Notes: generated from the sequence alone by a model not told the origin. 64,000 nucleotides of DNA from Streptococcus sp. bf_0095 (GCF_004166885.1 NZ_RCYU01000002.1:372001-436000), one strand, 5' to 3'; shown: positions 1 through 10,584, numbered from the stretch's first letter. Made by a program: numbers and translations.

Positions 1-1430
1 ATGGATGCTACTGTCGATGGTGCATAAAGACCTACATTTTTAGGTTCTAGCACATCATAAAGCTGTTGAATCATAAATTTAGGAGTCTGGTAACTTACAC
101 TTTGCATCCGTATAACTCCAGGTTTCCCATCATCATAAATTGAGTAAAAGACCCTGTATTGGCGGTTTGTATCTGAACCAACTAATTCCTTTGGTAAATC
201 AAATTCAACTACACTATTTGCTTTAACTGTTTGAGCATAAACCTCCGTACCACTAGACTTTTTAACCAAGCGGAAGTATACGTCAACACCTTTAGGAGTA
301 GTTGAACCAATCGAGCTACGATCGACGGACAAGGTTGCATAATAATCCAGAGGATCCGGCTTCACTCGATTAACGAAATCCCAAATAGCAAAGGTATAGC
401 GCGTCACATCATGATTTTCAGAAAGAGATTTGAGACTCTCAGGATCAAGATGTGTTACAGATTTATCTAAATGCGGGTCCTTTTCTACTCCTGCAAATTT
501 CAAAGCAGCATCTTCGATATTAGCTCCATTTCGATCATCCAAATTAGGAGTAATATTGGACAACTCTTTAGAGTCTGTAACGGTTTCATAAATCGGTGCC
601 AACTGAGCTGCAATGGCAGGTTTGCCGTTTACACTGCTATTCCCTACAAAACCTGATGCTTTCAGAGCAAGCATCAGCTCGTCAACAGACTGATTTAAGC
701 GTTGACGCTGACCCACATAAGCTTGCGTCCCTACATTTTCATGAAGCAACTGAGTACTGGTTGATAAGTCGGTTTGCACCTTAGCGATAGCAGCTGAAAG
801 AGCTGCTTTTTGATCCGCATTTGTAAGATTTGAGGCATAGTTTTCGGCCATTTGGGTCAACAAGGTCGCTTCTGATAGATTCTGTTCTAGACCAACCTTA
901 TCCGTTGCACCTAGAACCCTTTCGGTCGTTTCCACGCTTGACTCTGATGTCGTCGTAGCTTCTGAAGCAGATTCGCTCAGAGCCACAGTAAGGCTCTCAG
1001 AACCGTGCTCGCTTAAAGAGACTGAAGCACTTGTCGATTCAAGACTTTCTTCTGACATTGATCTGGCATCAGAAACAGATCCAATCACTAAGCTATTGGC
1101 CTCTGCTAAGGTCTCTTTCTGTAATTCAGAAGTTGTCACCACATCAGTTCCTGCTTCATCCGCAAAAGCCGTGTTGATAATGGAGGTAGCACCAGCAGCT
1201 GCTCCCGTCGCCAATAAGCCTTTCAGTACAAATTGACTTGTAGAACGGATCCCATCCCGCTCCTTATCTGACTTCGTTACAACTCTTGTTTCTACTTCTC
1301 CACGAACAATTTTAAATAAACCTAAGGTAGAATTTTCTGAACGAACCCAGTGCTTCCCAGACTTGATTAACTTGAAACGAGTCGTTCGATCCATCTCCCT
1401 AACTTTTCCATTCAAACGTTTAAAAAACAT
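1..1430 (-). CDS. Serine-rich repeat (SRR) surface adhesin, N-terminal part (3' end beyond window)
   Basis: The reading frame starts at ATG 1430 after a GAGGGG ribosome site and stays open to the left edge (476 codons). The N-terminus has an extended basic region with [13 protein letters not shown], the KxYKxGKxW-like signal typical of adhesins exported by the accessory SecA2/SecY2 system, then a hydrophobic Ala/Gly core ending near AFADE. A short Ser/Glu-rich stretch follows (about residues 95-170), then a non-repeat region that would be the ligand-binding part. This contains a VTRY tetrapeptide near residue 345, resembling the TRY-type motif of Siglec-like SRR domains. The long Ser-rich stalk and LPxTG anchor would lie outside the window. 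It is a paralogue of the next gene and shares its signal and promoter layout. The glycosylation and SecA2 genes normally found beside such adhesins are not in view and may lie to the left. Confidence 0.9.
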   Translation of the reverse strand, partial: MFFKRLNGKVREMDRTTRFKLIKSGKHWVRSENSTLGLFKIVRGEVETRVVTKSDKERDGIRSTSQFVLKGLLATGAAAGATSIINTAFADEAGTDVVTTSELQKETLAEANSLVIGSVSDARSMSEESLESTSASVSLSEHGSESLTVALSESASEATTTSESSVETTERVLGATDKVGLEQNLSEATLLTQMAENYASNLTNADQKAALSAAIAKVQTDLSTSTQLLHENVGTQAYVGQRQRLNQSVDELMLALKASGFVGNSSVNGKPAIAAQLAPIYETVTDSKELSNITPNLDDRNGANIEDAALKFAGVEKDPHLDKSVTHLDPESLKSLSENHDVTRYTFAIWDFVNRVKPDPLDYYATLSVDRSSIGSTTPKGVDVYFRLVKKSSGTEVYAQTVKANSVVEFDLPKELVGSDTNRQYRVFYSIYDDGKPGVIRMQSVSYQTPKFMIQQLYDVLEPKNVGLYAPSTVAS

Positions 1431-1461
1431 GAATATCCCCTCAACATTATAGTCATTAAAT

Positions 1462-1489
1462 ATTATACATCATTACTATACATATTCAA
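1462..1489 (-). promoter_or_regulatory. Promoter of the partial SRR adhesin gene
   Basis: On the minus strand TTGAAT and TATAAT are separated by 16 bases, with TG directly before the -10. It lies about 35 bases upstream of the ATG. The layout is nearly the same as for the neighbouring SRR gene. Confidence 0.6.
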
Positions 1490-1591
1490 GTAATTTGAGG
1501 TAAATAACAATTCAATTTTCAAAAAATTTCCTCCTCGAAAGCATTTTCATTATTTTTTGATAAAATCAGCGAAATCTAATAGGGTAAAACA

Positions 1592-1622
1592 GAAAAAAAG
1601 AACCTCAAAAAGAGATTCTTTT
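1592..1622 (-). terminator. Rho-independent terminator after the 1293-residue SRR gene
   Basis: On the minus strand AGAATCTC and GAGGTTCT form a stem with a short T-rich loop, followed by a run of T. It lies about 50 bases past the stop codon, so the two SRR genes are probably transcribed separately. Confidence 0.65.
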
Positions 1623-1670
1623 GTAGACACTCAAAATACTAGATGGCTGTTTTCACATAGCGATACAGGA

Positions 1671-4600
1671 TTATTCTTCCTCTTCTTTTTTACGGCGCCC
1701 CAATAGAGCTAGCCCAACGAAAGATGCAAGAGGAGCAAATAAGGTTGATGCTGTAGTTTTCTTCTCCCCAGTTGCCGGAAGAACTTCTTCCGATGAGCTT
1801 TCTTTGTTGGATAAGGACTGGATGAGTAATCCTGAAACACTCTCAGATCGAACTTCGCTTGTTGAATCCAGCCTTGAAAGAGACTGAGAATGACTGATTG
1901 ATTCTGAGTGACTTTGCGAGTCAAATGAGGATTCTGAGAGGGTTTCACTTGTTGAGATTGAACCGCTCAGGGATCCCGATGACGACTCGGTTAGACTGAC
2001 TGAATCAGACTGACTCTCAGACCTAGACTCCGGTTTCGAGACAGACTCGCTTGTTGGAGCAGATTGACTCAAAGAACTCGAGATAGAAGCTGAATTCCTT
2101 ACCGACTCGGATTGAGAAGTTGACATAGATTCACTTGCGGAAATTGAGGTAGTCATTAATTCGGAGACGGACTCGGATTCTGAGGTCAACTGGCTAGTTG
2201 AAAGCGATTGGGAAGCTGAGACCGACCCTCTTGTAGAATCCGAGATACTCAAAGAGACTGACTCTGATTCCAACTCAGAAGTCGAGGCTGAGTCACTTGC
2301 TGAGAATGAAGTACTCAAAGACTCTGAGACGCTCTCTATCAGGCTCTCAGATGCTAATCGACTTTCCACAACCGACTCTGAAGTCGAAAGAAAATCACTT
2401 GTGGAAACGGAGGTACTCAACGATGCTGAAACTGACTCAGAAACACTTTCTGATGCAGACTGACGTGCGGACTCTGATTCAGAGGTCGAAACGGAATCAC
2501 TTATCGAAACTGAGGTACTCAAGAATTCTGAAACGGATTCCGAAACACTTGCCGAGGTAGACTGACTTAACGACTCGGACTCAGAGGTAGAAACGGAATC
2601 ACTTTTTGATACCGAAGTGCTTAACGATCCTGAGACACTCTCTGACAGGCTCTCTGATGCAGACTGACTTAACGACTCGGACTCAGAAGTCAAAACAGAT
2701 TCACTTGCAGAAACCGAAGCACTCAACGATTCTGAAACCGATCCTGAGTCACTTGCCGATATAGACTGACTAAGCGAATCGGATTCAGAGGTCGAAACGG
2801 AATCACTTGTGGAAACCGCTGTGCTTAACGATCCTGAGACACTCTCTGACAGGCTCTCAGATGCAGACTGACTTAACGACTCGGATTGAGAAGTCAAAAC
2901 AGATTCACTTGCAGAAACCGAAGTACTCAAGAATCCTGAGACAGATCCTGAGACACTTGCCGATATAGACTGACTAAGCGACTCGGACTCAGAGGTCGAA
3001 ACTAACTCACTTGTGGAAACCGAGGTACTTAAAGATTCTGAAACCGACTTTGAAACACTTGCCGAGGTAGACTGACTACGCGAATCGGATTCAGAGGTCG
3101 AAAGAGATTCACTGGCGGAGACCGAAGTGTTCAACGATTCTAAAACAGACTCGGAGATACTTACCGATACTGACTGACTGAACGAGTCGGACTCAGAAGT
3201 CGAAATGGATTCACTTATCGAAACTGAGGTACTTAAAGATTCTGAAACCGACTCTGAGATACTTGCCGAGGTAGACTGACTGAGCGACTCGGACTTAGAA
3301 GTCGAAAGAGATTCACTGGCGGATACCGAAGTACTCAACGATTCTGAAACCGACTCGGAGATACTTGCCGATGTAGACTGACTAAGTGACTCGGACTTAG
3401 AAGTCGAAAGAGATTCACTTGCAGAAACCGAAGTGCTCAACGATTCTGAAACCGACTCTGAAACACTTGCCGAGGTAGACTGACTAAGTGACTCGGATTG
3501 AGAAGTCAAAACAGACTCACTCGCGGAAACCGAGGTACTTAACGATTCCGAAACCGACTCTGAAACACTTGCCGAGGTAGACTGACTGACAGATTCGGAT
3601 TGAGAGGTCAAAACAGATTCACTTGAAGAAACCGAAGCACTCAACGATTCTGAAACCGACTCCGAAACACTCGCCGAGGCAGACTGACTAAGCGACTCGG
3701 ACTCAGAGGTAGAAAAGGAATCACTTGTGGAGACAGAGGTGCTTAACGATTCTGAAACACTTGTCGATGTAGACTGACTAAACGAATCGGATTGAGACCT
3801 CGAAACAGACTCACTTGCAGAAACCGAAGTACTCAACGATCCTGAAACCGACTCGGAGGTACTTTCTGAAGTAGACTGACTGATCGATTTAGAGATTCTT
3901 AATGACTCCGACTCGCTGACTGATGCAGACTGACTCTCCGATACCTCCTCACTGACTGATTTAGACTCACTAACAGATACCGAAGCAGATTCCGAAAGGC
4001 TTTCTGATTCTAGAACACTCAAAGATTGAGATGCTGCTGTTGATACCGAGAGGCTTGAAGAGAGCGAGGTGCTTTGAGAAGCGACGATTGAGGTTGATGC
4101 ACTCTCCGATTCTGAATAGCTCTCAGACAGAGACTCTGATAGCTTGGCCGATTGTGACCGCAATTGCGAAGTACTTTGCGCTTCAGATACGCTCTGGGAA
4201 TAACTGATTGAGAGCGACTGCGTGCGAGGATCCTCTGTCAAAGGTACCTTCACAGTATTAGACGTCAAATCCTTGAAGACAACTGTAATTTCTCCAGTTG
4301 CAGAGACTGAATAGCTCTTAAAGTCTTTAGACGCTAGCAGACGTGGATTTGCCACTTTGAACTTTTCCCAAACCTGCGCTTTTTCAGACTCAGTCAGATT
4401 GGTCAAATCAGTCACCTGAGTATTAGAAGTCACTGGAGCAATTGGGTTCCGAATGCCATCATTTTGAGGCAAGACCTTAATGCGGAAAGAACGATCGAGA
4501 AACTGATTTCTAGCATTGGTAAAACGAACGGTTATCGTATACGTCTTCCCGGGTTCGACAACCTCTGTGCCTCCGACTTTCCCTTCGATCAACATAGGAG

Positions 4601-5552
4601 CAAAAGGTGATTTCAAGGTTGCATTGGGAACGAGAACCCCCTCAACTCGTTCACTGTTAGGAGCATAACCCATATAGGTGAGAATAACACCACCATTCTG
4701 CTCTCTCACAATGTACTGCAACCGAATCGGATCTGAATTATAAGCTGTGATCAGATGATTATTTGCTGGACCACTCATGACAAAAGGAGCACGTAAAGCA
4801 CTGTCCACTTCTAAGGCACTACCTGTACGCGGGTCTCTCTTCCCTGATTGTTCTCTTAACACAGCATTGACCAAGCGATTCCGAACAGACTTAGCCTGAA
4901 GAAGCGTCGCTTCTCCTTCTTGACCTGGATTGGCTAATTGGTTGCGGATAGCCTCCAGAGCTTCTTCCGCTTCCAACACAAGTCCCTCTCCATCCTTCAA
5001 TTCTTTCGCTTGCTCTATATAAGAATAAAGGTCTTGAGCTATACGTTGAAGCTGTTTATCCTGAGCAGGATCTGAGACGGCTACAGACTCTTGGTCCCCA
5101 TTTGAAAGGACGCTAGCTTCCGCTATTGAAGTAGAGGGCACTGCTGAACTCGTCGTAGATAATGTAGTAGAAAGCGAATCACTCTGTAACTCTGATGGAG
5201 ACCACTCGCTCGTAGACAGACTGGTCGTTAACGACTGTTCCACACTGCTCAACACCAAGCTATCCTTACCTACTACGCCCACTTCCGAATCCACTTCTGA
5301 CTGTAAAGTTGGACCTGCTAGCTCGTCAGCATCCGTTGGATGCGCAATTGACGTCGCACCCATAATGGATCCAGCAGCAATCAAGCCTTTTAAGGCTATG
5401 GAGCTTGGAGCATCCATACTAGAATGATTGGAAACATCTTTTCCTTTTTTAGCTCGCAAAAAAGAAGCATTCGAACAGGCTACTCGAATCCAATGTTTCC
5501 CCGATTTTATTAATTTAAATCTCGTCACTCTATTCCATATTTTCTTCAGCAA
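1671..5552 (-). CDS. Serine-rich repeat glycoprotein adhesin, LPATG-anchored
   Basis: This 1293-residue wall protein has the architecture of the GspB/Hsa/Fap1 family. It has a basic [11 protein letters not shown] signal (residues 14-24) for accessory SecA2/Y2 export with a cleavage region near residue 75, a short Ser/Thr-rich segment (about 95-150), and a non-repeat presumed binding region (about 170-445). A long stalk follows (about 450-1250), made of SxSxSxS-type repeats such as [13 protein letters not shown]. The end is LPATG, a hydrophobic helix and a RRKKEEEE tail. The Ser stalk of this family is O-glycosylated in the cytoplasm before export. The binding region includes a stretch with LTESEKAQV and KVANP, similar to spacer domains of streptococcal surface proteins; no TRY motif was seen. 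The start is TTG 5552, with GAGGGG ten bases upstream. Confidence 0.93.
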   Translation of the reverse strand: MLKKIWNRVTRFKLIKSGKHWIRVACSNASFLRAKKGKDVSNHSSMDAPSSIALKGLIAAGSIMGATSIAHPTDADELAGPTLQSEVDSEVGVVGKDSLVLSSVEQSLTTSLSTSEWSPSELQSDSLSTTLSTTSSAVPSTSIAEASVLSNGDQESVAVSDPAQDKQLQRIAQDLYSYIEQAKELKDGEGLVLEAEEALEAIRNQLANPGQEGEATLLQAKSVRNRLVNAVLREQSGKRDPRTGSALEVDSALRAPFVMSGPANNHLITAYNSDPIRLQYIVREQNGGVILTYMGYAPNSERVEGVLVPNATLKSPFAPMLIEGKVGGTEVVEPGKTYTITVRFTNARNQFLDRSFRIKVLPQNDGIRNPIAPVTSNTQVTDLTNLTESEKAQVWEKFKVANPRLLASKDFKSYSVSATGEITVVFKDLTSNTVKVPLTEDPRTQSLSISYSQSVSEAQSTSQLRSQSAKLSESLSESYSESESASTSIVASQSTSLSSSLSVSTAASQSLSVLESESLSESASVSVSESKSVSEEVSESQSASVSESESLRISKSISQSTSESTSESVSGSLSTSVSASESVSRSQSDSFSQSTSTSVSESLSTSVSTSDSFSTSESESLSQSASASVSESVSESLSASVSSSESVLTSQSESVSQSTSASVSESVSESLSTSVSASESVLTSQSESLSQSTSASVSESVSESLSTSVSASESLSTSKSESLSQSTSASISESVSESLSTSVSASESLSTSKSESLSQSTSASISESVSESLSTSVSISESISTSESDSFSQSVSVSISESVLESLNTSVSASESLSTSESDSRSQSTSASVSKSVSESLSTSVSTSELVSTSESESLSQSISASVSGSVSGFLSTSVSASESVLTSQSESLSQSASESLSESVSGSLSTAVSTSDSVSTSESDSLSQSISASDSGSVSESLSASVSASESVLTSESESLSQSASESLSESVSGSLSTSVSKSDSVSTSESESLSQSTSASVSESVSEFLSTSVSISDSVSTSESESARQSASESVSESVSASLSTSVSTSDFLSTSESVVESRLASESLIESVSESLSTSFSASDSASTSELESESVSLSISDSTRGSVSASQSLSTSQLTSESESVSELMTTSISASESMSTSQSESVRNSASISSSLSQSAPTSESVSKPESRSESQSDSVSLTESSSGSLSGSISTSETLSESSFDSQSHSESISHSQSLSRLDSTSEVRSESVSGLLIQSLSNKESSSEEVLPATGEKKTTASTLFAPLASFVGLALLGRRKKEEEE

Positions 5553-5593
5553 GGTAAGGATGCCCCTCTCTCCTCAAAAATTATTCTCTCTTG

Positions 5594-5621
5594 ATTATAC
5601 ATGATTGAATCCTATTTTCAA
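5594..5621 (-). promoter_or_regulatory. Promoter of the 1293-residue SRR gene
   Basis: TTGAAA and TATAAT are separated by 16 bases on the minus strand, with TG abutting the -10. It lies about 40 bases before the TTG start. Confidence 0.65.
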
Positions 5622-5652
5622 TCATTTTGGCTAAATCTATGCTCTATCTCAG

Positions 5653-5680
5653 CAAAAAAGCCATCGAATCGATGACTTTT
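5653..5680 (-). terminator. Terminator downstream of gltX
   Basis: On the minus strand GTCATCGATTCGATGGC folds as a hairpin and is followed by TTTTTT. It ends the gltX transcript before the SRR promoter. Confidence 0.7.
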
Positions 5681-5714
5681 TAAAAATGAACAGCATGTTT
5701 TCAAAAGCTGATTC

Positions 5715-7175
5715 CTATTTTGCAATTTCTTCCAACATTTTTTCAATATGTTGGATGGATTTTTCACGTCCAAGCAAATAAATAGTATCTGGCAATTCAG
5801 GACCATGCATTTCTCCTGAAACGGCGATACGGATTGGCATGAAGAGATTTTTTCCTTTGATACCAGTTTCTTTTTGGACCGCTTTGATTTGTGGGAAGAT
5901 ATTTTCTACCACAAACTCATCGTCTGACATAGCTTCGAGTTTCGCTTTGAAGGCTTCAAGTACAGTCGGAACCGTTTCACCAGCCATGATTTCTCGCTCA
6001 GCTTCTGTCAATTCTGGGAAGTCAGAGAAGAAGAGGTCTGTCAATGGAACGATTTCATCCACTGACTTCATTTGTGGTTTGTAGAGTTCCACCAATTTTT
6101 CAGCCTTGTCTGTCAAGCGTCCTGCTGCTTCGAGGAATGGTTTGGCCATTTCAAAGATGGTCGCAAGATCCGCATTCTTAATGTACTCATTGCTCATCCA
6201 GTCCATTTTCTTCTGGTCGAAGGCTGCTGGAGACTTGCTAAGGCGGTTTTCATCAAAAAGCTTGATGAGTTCTTCACGAGAGAAGATTTCGTCTTCCCCA
6301 CCAGGATTCCAACCAAGAAGGGCGATAAAGTTAAAGACTGCTTCTGGAAGGTAACCTTTCTTACGGTAATCTTCGATAAATTGAAGAGTGTTGGTATCGC
6401 GTTTAGACAACTTCTTACCAGTTTCAGAGTTGATGATCAAGGTCATGTGACCGAACTCTGGAGCTTCCCATCCAAGCGCTTCATAAACCATGAGCTGCTT
6501 TGGTGTATTGGCAATGTGGTCATCTCCACGGATGACGTGAGAGATTTGCATATCATGGTCATCGATCACAACGGCAAAGTTGTAAGTTGGGTAACCATCT
6601 TTCTTTTGGATAACCCAGTCACCACCGATATTGCCACCTTCAAATTCGATATCACCTTTGACCATATCGTGCCACTTGTAGATACCTGACTCATTAACAG
6701 CCAAACGAACCGTTGGAATCACACCTGTTGCTTCACGTTCTGCGATATAAGCTGCTTTTTCTTCTTCGCTCATGCCGAGGTATTCGTTGATGTAGCGAGG
6801 TGTTTCACCCGCTGCTTCTTGGCGTTCACGCTCTGCTGCCAACTCTTCTTCTGTAACGTAAGACTTGTAGGCTTTCCCTTCGGCCAAGAGTTGGTCGATA
6901 TATTTTTGATAGAGTTCCAAACGCTCTGATTGGCGGTAGTTTTCATGCGTCTCTGGACTTTCATCCCAGTCCATGCCCAACCAACGAAGGTTTTCCAGCT
7001 GGGAACGTTCGCCATCTTCGACGTGGCGCTTACGGTCCGTATCTTCGATACGGATGATAAAGGTTCCACCATGGTGGCGCGCATACAAGTAGTTAAACAA
7101 TGCTGTACGAGCATTTCCGATGTGTAGTAGTCCGGTTGGACTTGGTGCATAACGCACACGAATATCTTTAGTCAC
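5715..7175 (-). CDS. gltX: Glutamyl-tRNA synthetase
   Basis: This is a class I aminoacyl-tRNA synthetase of 486 residues, the usual length, that charges tRNA-Glu. In streptococci the enzyme normally also charges tRNA-Gln, for later transamidation. The HIGH signature is in [20 protein letters not shown] (residues 11-30) and the KMSKS-equivalent is KLSKRD near residue 255. The C-terminal anticodon-binding region is complete. It is transcribed alone, from an extended -10 promoter about 70 bases upstream, and ends at the hairpin at 5653-5680. Confidence 0.98.
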   Translation of the reverse strand: MTKDIRVRYAPSPTGLLHIGNARTALFNYLYARHHGGTFIIRIEDTDRKRHVEDGERSQLENLRWLGMDWDESPETHENYRQSERLELYQKYIDQLLAEGKAYKSYVTEEELAAERERQEAAGETPRYINEYLGMSEEEKAAYIAEREATGVIPTVRLAVNESGIYKWHDMVKGDIEFEGGNIGGDWVIQKKDGYPTYNFAVVIDDHDMQISHVIRGDDHIANTPKQLMVYEALGWEAPEFGHMTLIINSETGKKLSKRDTNTLQFIEDYRKKGYLPEAVFNFIALLGWNPGGEDEIFSREELIKLFDENRLSKSPAAFDQKKMDWMSNEYIKNADLATIFEMAKPFLEAAGRLTDKAEKLVELYKPQMKSVDEIVPLTDLFFSDFPELTEAEREIMAGETVPTVLEAFKAKLEAMSDDEFVVENIFPQIKAVQKETGIKGKNLFMPIRIAVSGEMHGPELPDTIYLLGREKSIQHIEKMLEEIAK

Positions 7176-7243
7176 GTATGTTTCTCCTAATTGTTCATTG
7201 ATTCTGGGCTTCTCTTCTAACTGGCCCAGGCACTTTTCACTCT

Positions 7244-7249
7244 ATTATA
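7244..7249 (-). promoter_or_regulatory. gltX promoter (-10) and leader hairpin
   Basis: TGC-TATAAT on the minus strand is an extended -10 box. Between it and the gltX start, positions 7195-7232 contain a CTGGGC / GCCCAG inverted repeat that would fold in the leader. No T-box sequence was seen. Confidence 0.5.
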
Positions 7250-7273
7250 GCACATCTCTGCATGAGTAGCTTC

Positions 7274-8056
7274 CTAATCGAGTCGTTCTTCTAGTTCAAA
7301 ATCAATTGGCAGGGTTGCTAAGAAATGCTCCAACTCCCGCTCCCAATAAAACCATTCATGTTTTCCTGGTCCATGGCTGTAGGTGATATCAAAACCGAGG
7401 TCCTTCAGATGATCAACAGCTGTATTGTTGGCCTCATACAGAGCATCCTGCTCGCCACACCACGCCCATAAGACCGTCTTTTTATCTGAGTACTTCTCAG
7501 CAATGCTTTCCAAGGAGTAAGGACTCGTCGTCCAATCTTCTAACTCTCCAAAGACCCCTTGCCAATAAGCCTTACTGCCAAGGTCGGTATCTGCTAGTTG
7601 ACGTCCCTCAAAGCTAAGAGCACCAGAAAAACTAGCAGCATGCGAGAAGCGATTGGTTTGAAGGGCCAGTTTGAAAGATCCATAGCCCCCCATCGATAGA
7701 CCAGCAATAAAGGTCTTCTCCCGCTTCTTGGTCATATTGGGGAAGAAGCGTGCCAAGGTCTTAGGCAATTCCTCTGCGATGGCTGTGTAGTAGGGATAGC
7801 CATACTGGGTATCCGTATACCAACCATTATTGGTATTAGGCAAGACGACAATCAAATTGGTCGAACGTAGGATCCGTTCCACATTGGTCCGTTTCAACCA
7901 GGAGTACTGATTGCCATTCATCCCATGAAGGAGATAGAGGACCGGGATATCTTGATCATCTGGATTTTCCACCCGAGACGCATCTGGGTAGAGGACGTTG
8001 ATACCCCACTCCATTGCGAGCGCTTCTGAATAGTATTCAATCTGCATTACTGCCAT
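7274..8056 (-). CDS. estA: Alpha/beta-hydrolase esterase, EstA (tributyrin esterase) family
   Basis: This 260-residue cytoplasmic serine esterase is related to the FrmB/esterase D fold. The nucleophile elbow is GLSMGG near residue 120, LLHGMNGN (about 42-49) is the oxyanion-hole region, and the catalytic His is in [10 protein letters not shown] near the C-terminus. The family hydrolyses short-chain esters; pneumococcal EstA has also been linked to removal of acetyl groups from sugars. It lies downstream of the RNase J2 gene, as in pneumococcus, with a weak terminator in the 73-base gap, so expression by read-through is likely. The start is ATG 8056 or the in-frame ATG three codons later. Confidence 0.92.
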   Translation of the reverse strand: MAVMQIEYYSEALAMEWGINVLYPDASRVENPDDQDIPVLYLLHGMNGNQYSWLKRTNVERILRSTNLIVVLPNTNNGWYTDTQYGYPYYTAIAEELPKTLARFFPNMTKKREKTFIAGLSMGGYGSFKLALQTNRFSHAASFSGALSFEGRQLADTDLGSKAYWQGVFGELEDWTTSPYSLESIAEKYSDKKTVLWAWCGEQDALYEANNTAVDHLKDLGFDITYSHGPGKHEWFYWERELEHFLATLPIDFELEERLD

Positions 8057-8091
8057 CTATCTTTCCTCACTATTTCTTTATTCCTTGATAA

Positions 8092-8115
8092 GAAAAAGCC
8101 GACGATCGACTTTTC
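8092..8115 (-). terminator. Weak terminator between rnjB and estA
   Basis: On the minus strand AAGTCGA and TCGGCTT pair around a TCG loop (with a G-T pair) and are followed by TTTTTC. It is probably only partly efficient. Confidence 0.5.
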
Positions 8116-8129
8116 CTCTTATCTTAATC

Positions 8130-9791
8130 CTAGCGTACTTCCATGACGACTGGCAAGATAGCTGGTCGACGTTTGGTCTGGTCAAAGAGGTACTTGGCCA
8201 AACTATCACGAACAGCACCCTTGAGCTCGCCCCAATCGAAGCTGTCCTGAGCTAAGTATTCCTCCACACTTTGGTTGACAATCTCTGCACTTTCGCGCAA
8301 GATATCGCGACTCTTCTTCACATAGATAAAGCCACGGGTGTGAACTTTTGCCTTCGAGATAATGCGTTTTTCACGACGGTTAACGGTAATGGCCACAATA
8401 AAGATACCATCTTCTGAAAGGACTTTCCGGTCACGGAGCACGACATTTCCAACATCTCCAATAGCATTCCCATCGATGAGGACATCTCCAGCAGAGACGC
8501 TACCTGCAGGAACGAAGTCACCATTGTCATATTCCATGATAGTGCCTTTTTTCGGAATGAAGATATTTTCAGGCAAAATCCCCACTTCCATCGCAAGCCG
8601 TGCATGAGCATCCAATTCGCGGTATTCCCCTTGGATTGGGAACAGATAGTTGGGACGAAGGAGGTTGATCATCAATTGAAGATCACGTGCATTTCCATGT
8701 CCTGACACACGCAAGCTTTGAGTAATCGCTTTTACGACTCCGCCTGCTTGGTAGACCATGTTTTCTACACGTGCCATAACCGCTTCTTTGGCGATAGATG
8801 GAGTTGTTACGATATAGACCAAGTCGCCATCCTTGATTTCAACATAGCGGTGACGGCCAATGGACATTTTACGAAGTCCATTGATGGGTTCACCCATCCG
8901 CCCCGTTTCAAGAATAATCAATTCATGATCCTCAAAACGAGACATTTCTTTTGGCTTGATCAATATTTTTTCGTTGGCCAAAGACAGTTTATTTAAACGA
9001 ATCCCTGTCCGGACAATATTTTCTACGTCAAATCCAGTCAAGACAACCCGACGCCCTGTCTCTGCAGCTGCGTCAAAGACTTGCTGGATCCGTGATAAGT
9101 TACTTGCAACAGCGGCTACAATGATACGGCCATCCCAGTCAGCAATGGTATCTAGGATTTCATCCCCAACCTCTTGCTCACTAGCCACTTGAATCTTACT
9201 ATCGGCATTGGCTGAGTCACTCAAGAGAGCGAGGACGCCTTCTTGTCCAATCTCCGCCAAACGAGCAAAGTCTGTCGCATAAAACTCACTCGCTGTCTGG
9301 TCAAACTTGAAGTCTCCGGTATAGACGATATTGCCTTCAGAAGTCTTGATGACAATTCCTAAACTCTCTGGAATAGAGTGGGTTGTCTGGAAGAAGGAAA
9401 CAACGGTTCCTCCAAAATCAATCTCTGAGTTGGCATCGATTACATGGAAGTCATTGAACTTCTTGACACTATCATTGCTCTTGACAAAGAGCTTAGCCAA
9501 CTCGATGGTCAACTCTGACCCAAATACGGGAACTTTAGCCTCCGCTAAAAGATAGGGAAGAGCTCCGATGGCATCCGCATGTCCGTGTGTTAAAAAGACT
9601 CCTGCGATACGATCGCTATTCTCAAAGAGGTAGTCCATGTTGGGAATAACGACATCAACCCCTAGTTGTTCATTTTCTGGATACTTGAGACCAGCATCCA
9701 AAACAAAAATAGAGTCATTTACTTCAGCTATGTAGAGGTTTTTCCCGTTTTCACGGACTCCACCTAAAGTAATCAACTTAATGTTACTCAT
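8130..9791 (-). CDS. rnjB: Ribonuclease J2 (RNase J family metallo-beta-lactamase/beta-CASP nuclease)
   Basis: This 553-residue RNase J-type protein would act with RNase J1 in mRNA decay and maturation. The metallo-beta-lactamase core is visible as LTHGHADAIGA (about 68-78), HSIPESLG and YTGDFKFD, with the beta-CASP part around LLSDSANADSK and SGHGNARDLQLM. The HxHxDH zinc motif has become HGHADA, so its last His is missing, and SDSTNA of J1 is SDSANA here. Both changes fit the less active J2 paralogue, often viewed as a partner subunit of J1. The position next to estA also matches the streptococcal J2 locus. It has its own strong promoter. Confidence 0.9.
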   Translation of the reverse strand: MSNIKLITLGGVRENGKNLYIAEVNDSIFVLDAGLKYPENEQLGVDVVIPNMDYLFENSDRIAGVFLTHGHADAIGALPYLLAEAKVPVFGSELTIELAKLFVKSNDSVKKFNDFHVIDANSEIDFGGTVVSFFQTTHSIPESLGIVIKTSEGNIVYTGDFKFDQTASEFYATDFARLAEIGQEGVLALLSDSANADSKIQVASEQEVGDEILDTIADWDGRIIVAAVASNLSRIQQVFDAAAETGRRVVLTGFDVENIVRTGIRLNKLSLANEKILIKPKEMSRFEDHELIILETGRMGEPINGLRKMSIGRHRYVEIKDGDLVYIVTTPSIAKEAVMARVENMVYQAGGVVKAITQSLRVSGHGNARDLQLMINLLRPNYLFPIQGEYRELDAHARLAMEVGILPENIFIPKKGTIMEYDNGDFVPAGSVSAGDVLIDGNAIGDVGNVVLRDRKVLSEDGIFIVAITVNRREKRIISKAKVHTRGFIYVKKSRDILRESAEIVNQSVEEYLAQDSFDWGELKGAVRDSLAKYLFDQTKRRPAILPVVMEVR

Positions 9792-9880
9792 GTTTTCTCC
9801 TTTATGTGATGGTTCATACTTACGGTCCTTGGCTCACCAAGTCGAATTACAGTTTTGCAAATTTCTTGCATATCTAGAAC

Positions 9881-9909
9881 ATTATACTATTTTTTCACGA
9901 TTTTTTCAA
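9881..9909 (-). promoter_or_regulatory. Promoter of rnjB
   Basis: On the minus strand TTGAAA and TATAAT are separated by exactly 17 bases, about 90 bases upstream of the rnjB ATG. This is a consensus-grade housekeeping promoter. Confidence 0.75.
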
Positions 9910-9922
9910 AAGTCAGATCAAA

Positions 9923-9952
9923 CAAAAAGCCCTCCATCATCTGATGGAGGAA
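9923..9952 (-). terminator. Terminator after the 184-residue gene
   Basis: On the minus strand CCTCCATCAGATGATGGAGG forms a perfect hairpin followed by GCTTTTTG. It lies 57 bases past the stop and just before the rnjB promoter. Confidence 0.75.
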
Positions 9953-10008
9953 CCTTTATTAAGACCAAAGACGATAGCCTAGATTGTCAACTTTGTCAAA
10001 AAGAGACC

Positions 10009-10563
10009 CTAGTCCGTATGATAGTCATTTTTCTTATTCTCAATCACCCGTATCGCCGCCTTAATCACATGAAATTCATTAAGCAGTTCTTCTAGGTGCT
10101 GGTAATTCCGATCGCTGAGAGCCCCTTTCTTGAGGGTTTGGGACAAGCTATAAAACCGATCAACATGCTCATCAATATTGGCCAACAATTCTTTGGCTTC
10201 TTTCAACCGGTAGCGATTCAGGAGCTTGCTTTGGCTATGCTTATAGGCGAGCACATTCTCACGATGAATGTCTTGACAGACTTCCTTCTGTTCTTCATCC
10301 ACCGTCAAATTGACAGCTTGGAAGCAAGTAATAAATTCCCGATTCTTCAGATCACACACAAAGACGATACCGTCCTCTGCTACGTAAGCTTCCGTATCAG
10401 GTCGTTGATCAAAACTGCTGTCAAAATGATGAAGCGAGGGCACGTGTTGATTGACCCAACGTCTCAACTGTTCTTCATCGACCCCAAACCGTTCCATTGC
10501 TCTTTCTTTAAAGTGATCTCGACAGCTATATTCATGTGCGTATGGCAATCCCACTGACCTCAC
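10009..10563 (-). CDS. Conserved hypothetical protein, 184 residues
   Basis: I do not recognise this protein with confidence. It has no signal peptide or membrane segment. The N-terminal half has an HFKERAMERFGV motif (about 17-28) followed by EDGIVFVCDLKNREFITCF (about 64-82). That pattern of HxxxRxxxR, then 'DG .. V .. D .. R .. iT', recalls small DUF4258/RelE-like folds, but this is only a resemblance. The C-terminal half is predicted helical (KEAKELLANIDEHVDRFYSL, LLNEFHVIKAAIRVIENKK). The start is uncertain: GTG 10563, or GTG 10554, which is better spaced behind GAGGTGAGG. A strong hairpin terminator ends about 20 bases upstream, so this gene may be read by escape from the untranslated transcript described next. 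Confidence 0.75.
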   Translation of the reverse strand: MRSVGLPYAHEYSCRDHFKERAMERFGVDEEQLRRWVNQHVPSLHHFDSSFDQRPDTEAYVAEDGIVFVCDLKNREFITCFQAVNLTVDEEQKEVCQDIHRENVLAYKHSQSKLLNRYRLKEAKELLANIDEHVDRFYSLSQTLKKGALSDRNYQHLEELLNEFHVIKAAIRVIENKKNDYHTD

Positions 10564-10584
10564 CTCGACTTTCCACCACGACAG

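Noticed and set aside
5618..5806. 62-codon minus-strand frame at the end of gltX
   Set aside because: Out-of-frame shadow that crosses the gltX terminator.
6072..6689. Plus-strand 205-codon frame inside gltX
   Set aside because: Shadow of a highly conserved gene; no start signals.
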